Positions 1 to 5,880 of a stretch of 22,029 bases of DNA are shown here, in pieces; within the stretch, counting starts at the first letter, position 1; every line of letters begins with the position of its first letter. The stretch is from NCBI GenBank assembly GCA_013696425.1, contig JACCYP010000198.1:1-22029 (forward strand), read 5' to 3'. The translations under genes were made by a program, and so were the position numbers. This stretch comes from Thermoleophilaceae bacterium. Its GTDB lineage: Bacteria > Actinomycetota > Thermoleophilia > Solirubrobacterales > Thermoleophilaceae. Below the pieces are notes generated by a model. It did no database searches and was not told the origin of the DNA. It saw only the letters and a program-made list of their open reading frames with translations.

Positions 1-63
1 CGGCAATGCCGCGGTCGCGATGAGACCCTGGGGGTCCTCATCGACCCAGGCCCCGGCCTTCAC
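1..63 (-). CDS. 5' end of an unidentified protein (partial)
   Basis: A reverse-strand reading frame starts with GTG at 63 and runs open to the window edge, giving 21 residues beginning VKAGAWVDEDPQGLIATAAL. A good Shine-Dalgarno sequence (GAGGAG on the reverse strand) lies about five bases before the GTG, which is the main reason for calling it. It would be divergent from the glycosyltransferase that starts at 76. The product cannot be identified from so short a piece. The alternative is that the frame is a chance shadow of the upstream end of the forward gene. Confidence 0.4.
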   Translation of the reverse strand, partial: MKAGAWVDEDPQGLIATAALP

Positions 64-75
64 GGCGACTCCTCG

Positions 76-1224
76 ATGAGCCGGGTCGGCGAAAGCCGGG
101 TGGCCCTCGTATACGACCACCTCTACCCCTTCAGCGTGGGTGGCGCCGAGCGCTACTACTGGACCCTTGCGCGCGCGCTCGCGCGCGAGACGCCCGTCAC
201 GCAGGTGGCTCCTCGTGTCTGGGAGGGGCCGCGGGTGCGGACCGAGGCCGGCGTCGAACAGGTGGGCGTGGGCGGGCGGGGCGCGGGCGCCTACTCCCCG
301 AAGCTGGCCTTCGCGTTTGGAGCCTTCGCGCACTTCCTGCGCCACGGCGGGCGCTATTCGGTGGTCCACTGCTGCTGCTTCCCGGCGATCGCCGTGCTGG
401 CGGTGCGCGCGGGGCTGGTGCCGCACCGCGGCGCACGGCTCGTGGTCGACTGGCACGAGGTGCTGCCGCGCTCCACCTGGCGCCGGCGCCGGGGGCGGAT
501 CGGGGATCTCGGCTGGTTCGCCCAGCGCGCGGCGGTCGGCTGCGGGACGGTGGCGGTCACCTTCTCCCGCATGCACGAGCGGCGGCTGCGCGACGCCGGC
601 CGCCGCGGCGCCGTGCGGGTGCTGCCGGAGTTCACGCCCGAGGATGAGGCGGCGGTGGCCGAGGGTCACGCGAATGTGGAACGAGAGCGTCTGATCGTGT
701 TCGCCGGACGGCTGGTGGGGGAGAAGCGCGCGCACCTGGTGCCGGGCGTGCTCGCGGAGCTGCGCGCGGCCCAAGACGGCTGGCGCGCGGTGGTGTTCGG
801 CCGCGGCGAGGATTTCGAGCGGGTGCAGGAGGAGGCGCGTGCCGCCGGCGTGGCCGACGCGCTCGAGATGGCCGGCTTCGCGCCCTGGGAGGACGTCTCT
901 CGCGCGATGCACCGGGCGAGCGCGCTCGTGTTCCCGACCACCCGCGAGGGCTTCGGCCTCGTCGTGCTCGAGGCGGCCGCCCACGGACTGCCCTCGGTGC
1001 TCGTCGCCGAGCCCGACAATGCGGCCGTCGAGCTGATCGAGGAGGGTGTGAACGGGCACGTGTGCGCCAGCGCGGACCCGGGCGAGCAGGCCCGCGCCGT
1101 GCTCGCGCTTGCCCAGGATCCGGCGATCCACGCACGCACGCGTGACTGGTACGAGCGCGCCTCCGAGCGCTACTCCGTGCCGAACGCGGTGCGCGAGCTG
1201 CACGCGCTGCACGCGGAGCTCTAG
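76..1224 (+). CDS. GT4-family glycosyltransferase (GT-B fold)
   Basis: This cytoplasmic, membrane-associated enzyme should transfer a sugar from a nucleotide-sugar donor to a growing polysaccharide or lipid-linked glycan. The 382 residues fit a GT4 enzyme. The N-terminal domain carries the glycine-rich acceptor-side loop SVGGAERYYW (about 20-29). A linker precedes the second Rossmann domain, which starts at VFAGRLVGEKR (about 208-218). The donor-site EX7E motif is visible as E291-GFGLVVL-E299 followed by AAHGLP. It sits beside a CpsB-type phosphatase and two ruined capsule-export genes, so it belongs to an exopolysaccharide locus. The ATG at 76 has no clear ribosome site; GTG at 100 (VALVYDH) is an alternative start. 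The sugar specificity cannot be read from the sequence. Confidence 0.88.
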   Translation: MSRVGESRVALVYDHLYPFSVGGAERYYWTLARALARETPVTQVAPRVWEGPRVRTEAGVEQVGVGGRGAGAYSPKLAFAFGAFAHFLRHGGRYSVVHCCCFPAIAVLAVRAGLVPHRGARLVVDWHEVLPRSTWRRRRGRIGDLGWFAQRAAVGCGTVAVTFSRMHERRLRDAGRRGAVRVLPEFTPEDEAAVAEGHANVERERLIVFAGRLVGEKRAHLVPGVLAELRAAQDGWRAVVFGRGEDFERVQEEARAAGVADALEMAGFAPWEDVSRAMHRASALVFPTTREGFGLVVLEAAAHGLPSVLVAEPDNAAVELIEEGVNGHVCASADPGEQARAVLALAQDPAIHARTRDWYERASERYSVPNAVRELHALHAEL

Positions 1225-1243
1225 CGGCGCGCCTCGGGAGGCC

Positions 1244-2008
1244 TCAGCGCCGCCTGAACAGCCCGCGGCGTGGAGGCTGCGGGAGCGGGACCGGGCGCGG
1301 CGGGAGGTCGGTTCCCGCGAGCACTGCCGCGGGAGCTCCCTCCGTGAACCAGTCCGTCTCCTCAGGCGAGAGCTCTGCCGCCGCAATGCCCGGCTCGAGC
1401 GCCGGCGGCCGGCGGGCGTCGTCATGGGAGTCCGAGCAGATCACGTGGGCGAGCCGCGCGTGCACGAGCCGCAGGCCGAGATCGCGAGCGGAGGATCCAC
1501 CCGCACCGGACAGGGAGGTCGCGTTCACCGCGCACGCCACCCCGCGTTCCACGAGCGCCTCCAGCCGCTCCGGCGATCGCTGGAACGCGGGCGCGCGCTC
1601 GGGATGGGCGAGCAGGATCCTGGATCCCGCCAGCTGGAGCGCGAACACGGCGTCTTCGACAAACGGCACGGCGTGCTGGTAGGGGCTCTCGAGGAGCACC
1701 CACCCGTTGCCTCCGAGCGACAGCCGCCGGAGCTGTTGCGCCTGCATCTCCGCCGCGCGGGTGATCGCGACCTCGGCGCCGGCCTCGACCCGCAGCGCGA
1801 CGTCCTCCTCGCCCAGCGCCCGGTTCGTCTCGTCGACGAGCTCGGCGATCCGTTCGGGCGCGGGGTCGTACTCCGAGTTCACGTGCGGCGTGGCCGCGAT
1901 CACCGTGATGCCTTCGGCCGCGGCACGGCGCGCCATGGCGATGGTGGCGTCCATGTCGGCGGCTCCGTCGTCCAGCCCTGGGAGTATGTGGGAGTGAAGG
2001 TCGATCAT
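1244..2008 (-). CDS. CpsB/CapC/YwqE-type protein-tyrosine phosphatase (PHP domain)
   Basis: This is a metal-dependent PHP-fold phosphatase of the kind that dephosphorylates the bacterial tyrosine kinase controlling capsule assembly. The N-terminus MIDLHSHILPGLDDGA carries the first metal-binding HxH and is diagnostic for the family. Further metal ligands are visible in ATPHVNSEYDP (about 39-49), in LLAHPERAP and in CSDSHDDAR near residue 192. The length of 254 residues is normal for CpsB/YwqE. The C-terminus is proline/arginine-rich (PPRRGLFRRR). Its start lies 17 bases from the start of the divergent Wzz-like pseudogene. In intact loci these proteins work with a Wzz/BY-kinase pair; here the Wzz partner is destroyed and no kinase is seen, so the substrate may lie outside the window or be lost. 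Confidence 0.9.
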   Translation of the reverse strand: MIDLHSHILPGLDDGAADMDATIAMARRAAAEGITVIAATPHVNSEYDPAPERIAELVDETNRALGEEDVALRVEAGAEVAITRAAEMQAQQLRRLSLGGNGWVLLESPYQHAVPFVEDAVFALQLAGSRILLAHPERAPAFQRSPERLEALVERGVACAVNATSLSGAGGSSARDLGLRLVHARLAHVICSDSHDDARRPPALEPGIAAAELSPEETDWFTEGAPAAVLAGTDLPPRPVPLPQPPRRGLFRRR

Positions 2009-2025
2009 CGGCTCAGGCCGGGTCC

Positions 2026-2367
2026 ATGAGGGAGAGCTCTCCGTTTGCGGTCATCTGGCGGCGCAAGGGAATCATCCTCGCCACCGTCCTGGTCTTCGTG
2101 GCCGCGACGGCCGCGCTCTCGGCTTCGCTTCAGAAGGTCTACTCCACCAGCTCGACGCTGCTGATCGCGCTGCCCTAGGACCACGACGCCGTGCAGGCCA
2201 GCCAGGCGGTGGCGCGCTCCTACGCGGACATCATCTCAAGCCCGAACATCGCGGAGCTCGTGGCCGCGAGCGTGACCCTCGCCGACCCGGCACCGCTCCC
2301 CGACGACCCGGTGCGTCCCAAGCCGATGCTCTACCTCCTGCTCGCCGGCATCCTCGGACTCGTGTAG
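2026..2367 (+). pseudogene. Wzz/YveK-like polysaccharide chain-length regulator, degraded
   Basis: The frame starts MRESSPFAVIWRRKGIIL with an N-terminal membrane segment (about 10-35), as in Wzz-domain capsule copolymerases. A TAG at 2176-2178 stops it at codon 51. The same frame then continues with recognisable family sequence (HDAVQASQAVARSYADIISSPNIAE) and jumps directly to the juxtamembrane tail VTLADPAPLP, PVRPKPMLYLLLAGILGLV before a second TAG at 2365-2367. The periplasmic region that normally separates these pieces, roughly 100 residues, is missing, so there is both a nonsense mutation and an in-frame deletion. It abuts a second ruined gene on the other strand, suggesting one deletion took the kinase and transport genes between them. 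Suppression of the amber codon would not restore a full protein. Confidence 0.75.
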
Positions 2368-2901
2368 GCGCTTGGGCGAGGGCGGGCGGCGCAGGTCCAG
2401 CCACGCGAGCGCGCCGTCCGCGAGCCCCGTGAGGACGGCGGCGATGAACACGGCGCGGGTTGCGGCGGACACCAGTGCAGCCGGGTCGTGCGCGGGTCGT
2501 TCACCTTCGCGAGGTCGAGCACCGGCTGCACGTAGAGCGCGGCTGGGAGGCCGACCAGAGCGAGTACCGCGCCGATCCGCGCCCGATCCGGGGCCAGCGC
2601 CACCAACACCACCAGTGATGGCAACCGCCACCGTCCGCGGAAGCACCGACTGGCGCGGGAGGGCGATCATCGCGATCGCCAGCACCGCGGCCAGAAGGAG
2701 CGCGCCGGGGAGCCAGGTCGACTGTGGGAAGCCACCTTCGGATGCCGCCCAGGCGAGCAGCACCCCGACGCCCAGCAGCGCCGGCACGAGCGCCGGGTTG
2801 CGGGCGAGGTAGGAGCGAGGGCGCGCGCGGGGGCCCTCGGGGCGTTCGCCGGCGGCGGTTGCGAAGGCCGCCCGGCGCAACGGTGCTGGGCGGTCGGTCA
2901 C
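2368..2901 (-). pseudogene. O-antigen ligase/polymerase-like membrane protein, degraded
   Basis: Reading on the reverse strand from GTG at 2901, a polytopic membrane protein begins (MTDRPAPLRRAA, then RNPALVPALLGVGVLLAW and WLPGALLLAAVLAIAMIALP). Near 2630 the meaningful sequence switches frame to PSLVVLVALAPDRARIGAVL and LPAALYVQPVLDLAKVNDP. Near 2500 it switches back to AALVSAATRAVFIAAVL and ALAWLDLRRPPSPKR, ending at the junction with the Wzz remnant. The hydrophobic pattern and phrases resemble the N- and C-terminal parts of actinobacterial O-antigen ligase family proteins, which are normally around 600 residues, so most of the middle is gone. The identity is from remembered family style; the frameshifts and truncation are seen directly. 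Confidence 0.5.
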
Positions 2902-2963
2902 GGCGAGGTAAACCTGGCGCGTAGGTGGGTTTGCCGTTGGGCCGGGAGGGTCACGGTGAAGGT

Positions 2964-3044
2964 ATGAACTTAAAAGTAGGCACGGGCCTCGCCCTCCTCG
3001 GTGCGGGCCTCGTTGCGCGGCGGATGTCCCGCGTGCCGGCGTAA
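2964..3044 (+). CDS. Putative 26-residue membrane microprotein
   Basis: A short frame from ATG 2964 to TAA 3044 encodes a 26-residue peptide with a hydrophobic stretch (VGTGLALLGAGLV) followed by a basic end (ARRMSRVPA), the shape of a single-pass microprotein with a cytoplasmic positive tail. A weak GAAGG lies just upstream. The surrounding bases (AACTTAAAAGT) are unusually AT-rich for this window, as at a translation start. It ends about 45 bases before a structured RNA leader. It could equally be a chance frame in a region scarred by deletion. Confidence 0.3.
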   Translation: MNLKVGTGLALLGAGLVARRMSRVPA

Positions 3045-3088
3045 GTCGTCGCCCTGCGAAGGCTTGCCAATTTGTCCACCCCAGGCCG

Positions 3089-3176
3089 TCCGGGAGAAAG
3101 CCGGAGGCCCGGGCGGGCGATTGAACCCATGCAACCGTGCAAAGTCGGTGCGAGTCCGCCGGTGGCGCCCCCCGGA
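3089..3176 (+). ncRNA. Probable SAM-I-clan (S-box-like) riboswitch aptamer
   Basis: The order and spacing of conserved blocks match the S-box/SAM-I clan. P1 can form between TCCGGG (3089-3094) and CCCGGA (3171-3176). GGAGAAAGCCGGAGG follows, then the P2 side with TTGAACCC (3121-3128) and the invariant GCAACC (3131-3136). P3 is ACCG/CGGT (3134-3137/3146-3149). The J3/4 block GGTGCGAGTCC (3147-3157) corresponds to GGTGC-AA-TCC in S-boxes. P4 is GCC-GGT-GGC (3158-3166), and the 3' end GGAGATACGAAG resembles the GAAGATAAGAAG end of S-boxes. The match is from memory of the family; it could be a SAM-I/IV variant. ATG 3193 follows P1 by only 16 bases, so control would be translational. No methionine gene follows. 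Confidence 0.55.
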
Positions 3177-3192
3177 GATACGAAGACACCCA

Positions 3193-3438
3193 ATGCTGAT
3201 CGGAATCGAGATCGCCGTCCTCGCCCTCGCGCTGCTCGCGCTCGGGCGCGTGCTGGCCTGGCGGCCGGCCGCGGACCACTTCTGCGGTCGTTCCGATCGT
3301 TCTCCCGCGCACGTGTCCCACCGTACGCCGCGCCATGTCAGGCGCCGCGGCCCGGTCAGGCAGTCGTCTCTGGCTCGGCCGCGGGTGAGCGGCGCGGCGC
3401 GGCGACGGGGCTCCGGGCGAGCCTCTCCTGCCGCGTAG
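3193..3438 (+). CDS. Small protein with N-terminal membrane helix downstream of the riboswitch
   Basis: The ATG at 3193 begins MLIGIEIAVLALALLALGRV, a clear single transmembrane helix, followed by a Trp/Arg boundary. The remaining residues up to the stop at 3438 are Arg/Ser/Pro-rich and look like antisense of the reverse-strand gene that overlaps at 3356-3438. So only the first 30-35 residues look like genuine coding sequence. A GAAG lies seven bases before the ATG. It may be the truncated remnant of the gene once controlled by the riboswitch, or a real small membrane protein with a low-complexity tail. No family is recognised. Confidence 0.35.
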   Translation: MLIGIEIAVLALALLALGRVLAWRPAADHFCGRSDRSPAHVSHRTPRHVRRRGPVRQSSLARPRVSGAARRRGSGRASPAA

Positions 3439-3550
3439 CGGCCTCGTACGCTCGATCTGCACGGCTGGATGCCCGCCCGATGGCGAGCGCGAGCCCCGAC
3501 GCGAATAGCGACAAGATGAGTAGCGCGATGAAGATCTCGAGGATGACCAT
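3356..3550 (-). CDS. Small single-pass membrane protein, unknown function
   Basis: A 64-residue protein begins MVILEIFIALLILSLFASGL, a strong N-terminal transmembrane helix. A charged, probably helical segment follows (GRASSRADRAYEAATRQERL), then a Pro/Ala-rich tail. Composition and codon pattern look more genuine than those of the overlapping forward frame. It is divergent from the sortase gene, with 21 bases between the two start codons, and shares with it a 7-bp dyad. No family is recognised. A role next to the sortase is only positional inference. Confidence 0.5.
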   Translation of the reverse strand: MVILEIFIALLILSLFASGLALAIGRASSRADRAYEAATRQERLARSPVAAPRRSPAAEPETTA

Positions 3551-3555
3551 TGCGA

Positions 3556-3580
3556 GAGGGGCCTAGTACCCGTGCCCCTC
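3556..3580. promoter_or_regulatory. 7-bp dyad between divergent small gene and sortase
   Basis: GAGGGGC (3556-3562) and GCCCCTC (3574-3580) form a perfect inverted repeat with an 11-base spacer. It spans the short gap between the two divergent starts, and the right arm overlaps the sortase GTG. Its position suits an operator. GC-rich chance symmetry cannot be excluded. Confidence 0.25.
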
Positions 3581-4297
3581 GAACATGAGCGTACCCCTCT
3601 GGGGCGCCAACCGGCAACCGGCAACCGCCCCCGTGGAAAACGCGGGCTGCGCCTACTCGCGTGGGTGCTCCTGTCGGCAGGTGCGCTCGCGCTCGCCGAC
3701 GCCGCACTCACGGTGGCCTGGAAGGAACCGGTAACGGCTCTGCTCCAGGGCATGCGCCAGAACGACCTCGAGAACCGGCTCGAACGGCTGTCGATCCCTG
3801 CCCCGCCCGCTATCCGCGATCCGCGTGAGCGGCTGGCGGCACAGGCGCGTTCGCTCGGAGCCGGAAGGAAGGAAGGCCAGCCCGTCGGCCGCCTCGAGCT
3901 CGCACGCCTCGGCGTGGAGGAGGTCGTGGTGCAGGGAACGTCCACCGTGAGCCTGCGCAAGGGGCCGGCCCATTACGGGCGCACGGGTATGCCCGGCTCG
4001 GGACGCACCGTTGCGATCGCCGGGCACCGGACCACCCACGGGGCTCCGTTCGCGGAGATCGACGACCTGGAGCGCGGCGACCGCATCAGTCTGCACATGC
4101 CCTACGGCCGCTTCGACTATGCCGTGGAGGGGAGCAGGATCGTGTCTCCGCGGGAGACGGGAGTACTTCGCGGTGTCGGCCGCGAGCGGCTCGTGCTCAC
4201 GGCCTGCCATCCGAAGTGGAGCGCCGACAAGCGGATCGTGGTGTTCGCGCGACTGGCCGGAGTGGACACTCGTTCTAGTACACGCCGCTCGTCCTGA
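3572..4297 (+). CDS. Class E-type sortase
   Basis: This is a membrane-anchored cysteine transpeptidase that cleaves a C-terminal sorting signal and attaches the protein to the cell wall. Residues 1-25 are basic and cytoplasmic, and a transmembrane helix follows (LRLLAWVLLSAGALALADAAL, about 26-47). A linker of about 60 residues leads to the sortase barrel. The catalytic triad is visible: H152 in AIAGHRTTHGAPF, C212 in LVLTACHPKWS and R221 in KRIVVFARL. The TACHP wording is that of actinobacterial class E/D enzymes. The length of 241 residues is typical. The start is GTG with GAGAGGGG about ten bases upstream. No protein in this window has a recognisable LPxTG/LAxTG tail, so its substrates lie elsewhere. 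Confidence 0.9.
   Translation: MPLEHERTPLGRQPATGNRPRGKRGLRLLAWVLLSAGALALADAALTVAWKEPVTALLQGMRQNDLENRLERLSIPAPPAIRDPRERLAAQARSLGAGRKEGQPVGRLELARLGVEEVVVQGTSTVSLRKGPAHYGRTGMPGSGRTVAIAGHRTTHGAPFAEIDDLERGDRISLHMPYGRFDYAVEGSRIVSPRETGVLRGVGRERLVLTACHPKWSADKRIVVFARLAGVDTRSSTRRSS
3608..3627 (+). repeat. Three tandem copies of a 7-bp unit inside the sortase gene
   Basis: CAACCGG is repeated directly at 3608, 3615 and 3622 (the third copy ends CAACCGC), within sortase codons 13-19 before the membrane helix. A gain or loss of one 7-bp unit would shift the frame, so copy-number slippage would switch the sortase off. Three copies is a short tract. Confidence 0.5.
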
Positions 4298-4332
4298 ACC
4301 CGGCGTCCAGATGCACCGATACGCAGAGCAAT

Positions 4333-4548
4333 ATGACTCCCGCTCACCAGACAACCGAGCTCCGCACCCAGGTCGGGCGCGGCGAGTATGTGGTCGACTG
4401 CGGCCGCGTTGCGGAGGCGATTGTCCGCCGCCGCGGTGAGTTCGTGCGTACCGCGCACCGCTCAGGAGTGCTCAAAGCCGCGCAGCTCGACCGGCTCGCC
4501 GGCGGGTCCCAGCAGCTCGGCCCCGGCTCCGGCCGCGACCTCGCCTAG
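4333..4548 (+). CDS. FlgM-like anti-sigma-factor small protein
   Basis: The N-terminal half (TELRTQVGRGEYVVDCGRVAEAIVRR, read as two blocks) matches the C-terminal sigma-binding motif of FlgM anti-sigma-28 proteins, which usually reads L-R-x-V-x-x-G-x-Y-x-V-D-x-x-x-V-A-E-A-I-L. FlgM holds the flagellar sigma factor inactive until the hook is complete. Here the motif starts about ten residues from the ATG, and the frame then runs through 87 bases that are antisense to the 3' end of thiL. The last 30 residues are therefore probably not native. No flagellar gene is in the window. It could be an orphan regulator or a decayed copy. Confidence 0.45.
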   Translation: MTPAHQTTELRTQVGRGEYVVDCGRVAEAIVRRRGEFVRTAHRSGVLKAAQLDRLAGGSQQLGPGSGRDLA

Positions 4549-5325
4549 CCAGGTCACGCCCACGGCGCCCGCGGCCTCCTCGGCCGCAGGACGGCGATCC
4601 GCGGCGATGGTGAACAGCAGCTCGTAGTCGTCGCCGCCCGTGGCGGCGAGCTCGGGGTCCTCCACACCGGGGTGGAGTGGGAGCCGCGCCAGTTCGATGC
4701 GCACCAGCACCCCGCTCTCCTCCGCCAGGTGGAGGGCGTCGGTGGCCACGCCGTCGCTCACGTCGATCATGGCGCTCACGCCCGCCCGCGCGAGCGCGGC
4801 ACCCTCCTCGAGGCGGGGCTCCGGGCGGCGCGCCGCGGCCCCGAGCGTGCCCGTCACACCCACGAGGTCGCCCGGATTCGCCCCCGCACGGGTGACCGCG
4901 TCGCCCGGATCGGCGAGGGTCCCGTTCACGGTGACGGTCACGATCAGGACGGGGCCGCTGGTCACATCGCCGCCGGCGATGGCCGTGCCCGTGCGGTCGG
5001 CAAGCGCTCGCATCGATGCCACCAGGGCGAGCGCCTCACTGTTCTCGATCCGGGGTGGGAGCACGAGCGCCACGTAGGCCTCGCCCGCGGGAGCCCCCAT
5101 CGCCGCCAGATCCGACAGCGCGGTGGCCAGCGCCAGGTGGCCGACGTCGGCATGGGAGTGGGTGTCGAGGCGGAAGTGGGTGCCCTCCACGACCGTGTCG
5201 ATCGAAACGGCCTGCGCCGGCCCTGTCCGCACGACGGCGGCGTCGTCCCCGGGTCCCACGACCACGCGGTCCGGCGGCGGTCCGAGTGCCTCTCGTACCT
5301 GCGCGATCAGCGCGAGCTCCCTCAT
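4462..5325 (-). CDS. thiL: Thiamine-monophosphate kinase
   Basis: ThiL phosphorylates thiamine monophosphate with ATP to thiamine diphosphate, the last step of the cofactor pathway, in the cytoplasm. The PurM/AIRS-like fold is evident from GPGDDAAVV (about 24-32), SIDTVVEGTHFR (41-52), the helix DVGHLALATALSDLAAMGA (60-78), GGDVTSG (118-124) and the C-terminal ATGGDDYELLFT. At 287 residues it is slightly shorter than the usual 310-330. The ATG at 5325 has a GATCCT hexamer seven bases upstream, so a leaderless start is possible. It is divergent from the secreted protein at 5373, and its 3' end overlaps the FlgM-like frame. Confidence 0.93.
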   Translation of the reverse strand: MRELALIAQVREALGPPPDRVVVGPGDDAAVVRTGPAQAVSIDTVVEGTHFRLDTHSHADVGHLALATALSDLAAMGAPAGEAYVALVLPPRIENSEALALVASMRALADRTGTAIAGGDVTSGPVLIVTVTVNGTLADPGDAVTRAGANPGDLVGVTGTLGAAARRPEPRLEEGAALARAGVSAMIDVSDGVATDALHLAEESGVLVRIELARLPLHPGVEDPELAATGGDDYELLFTIAADRRPAAEEAAGAVGVTWLGEVAAGAGAELLGPAGEPVELRGFEHS

Positions 5326-5351
5326 CCTCGACAGGATCGCATCACCCGGCC

Positions 5352-5357
5352 TATTCT
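5352..5357 (+). promoter_or_regulatory. -10-like hexamer TATTCT before the secreted-protein gene
   Basis: TATTCT lies 15 bases before the ATG at 5373, in the 47-base gap between divergent thiL and this gene. It would give a leader of roughly eight or nine bases. No good -35 is visible. Confidence 0.35.
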
Positions 5358-5372
5358 CGGGTTGTCTCGCCG

Positions 5373-5864
5373 ATGCGCTACCTCCCCCTGCTCCTCCTCA
5401 CGCTGCTGCTCGCTGCCCCGGCCGCCACGGCGCGTGAGCCTCGCCCGGCGGAGGTGTTCGCGGAGTTCGCCCAGTCGAAGAAGAAGCGCGCCGCGAAGAA
5501 GGTCCCGGCCGACCCGGTCGTGGCGACGATCACGGGTTGCGGGGGCAACCAGCTCACCGTCGTGGTGGGTCCTGCGTCCGGTCGCGCGGGGAGGCCCGCC
5601 CGCCGCGCGAAGATCTTCGCATCCGTCGAAGCCGTGGCGCTGTTCGGCGCCGCCGTCAAGAAACCCGCGCGCGACCTCGGCAAGACGGGCACCGAGGCAT
5701 TCAGCTCCCTCGGTTCGAACGCCTATGTCGGAATCGTCCGCTGGAGCCTCAAGCGTGGCTCGCGCACGATCGACAGGGGGCTCGCGCGCACCGGCACCCT
5801 GAAGGTGGCGGGCAAGCGCGGCGCCGGCATCTGCACGCTGCCCGAAGGGCATCGCGCCGCGTGA
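5373..5864 (+). CDS. Secreted protein, N-terminal part (probably frameshifted from the next ORF)
   Basis: The 163-residue frame starts with a signal peptide (MRYLPLLLLTLLLAAPAATA, cleavage about residue 20). A basic linker with KKKRAAKK follows, then a small domain containing GCGGNQLTVVVG and ending GAGICTLPEGHRAA before TGA at 5862-5864. The next frame (+1) is open from 5803. It carries straight on with KGIAPRDLAPPTVVITPSDS, the start of an Ig-like domain, with no start codon, no ribosome site and no signal peptide of its own. The simplest reading is one exported protein of about 590 residues broken by a one-base indel between 5803 and 5862. The two parts are listed separately because the frames are separate. 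No named family is recognised for this N-terminal domain. Confidence 0.7.
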   Translation: MRYLPLLLLTLLLAAPAATAREPRPAEVFAEFAQSKKKRAAKKVPADPVVATITGCGGNQLTVVVGPASGRAGRPARRAKIFASVEAVALFGAAVKKPARDLGKTGTEAFSSLGSNAYVGIVRWSLKRGSRTIDRGLARTGTLKVAGKRGAGICTLPEGHRAA

Positions 5865-5880
5865 CCTCGCGCCGCCGACG

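Noticed and set aside
3045..3192. Cobalamin, c-di-GMP-I (GEMM) or c-di-AMP riboswitch
   Set aside because: GGTGCGAGTCC recalls the B12 box, but the GCC-AGGA and CCCGC-CTGT elements are missing; GEMM CAAA and ydaO GTCAGCT blocks are absent. The S-box order fits better.
2236..3960. 574-residue reverse frame
   Set aside because: Only its segment at about 2370-2900 has protein character (the ligase-like remnant). The rest is Arg/Ser/Pro-rich antisense of the riboswitch and sortase region.
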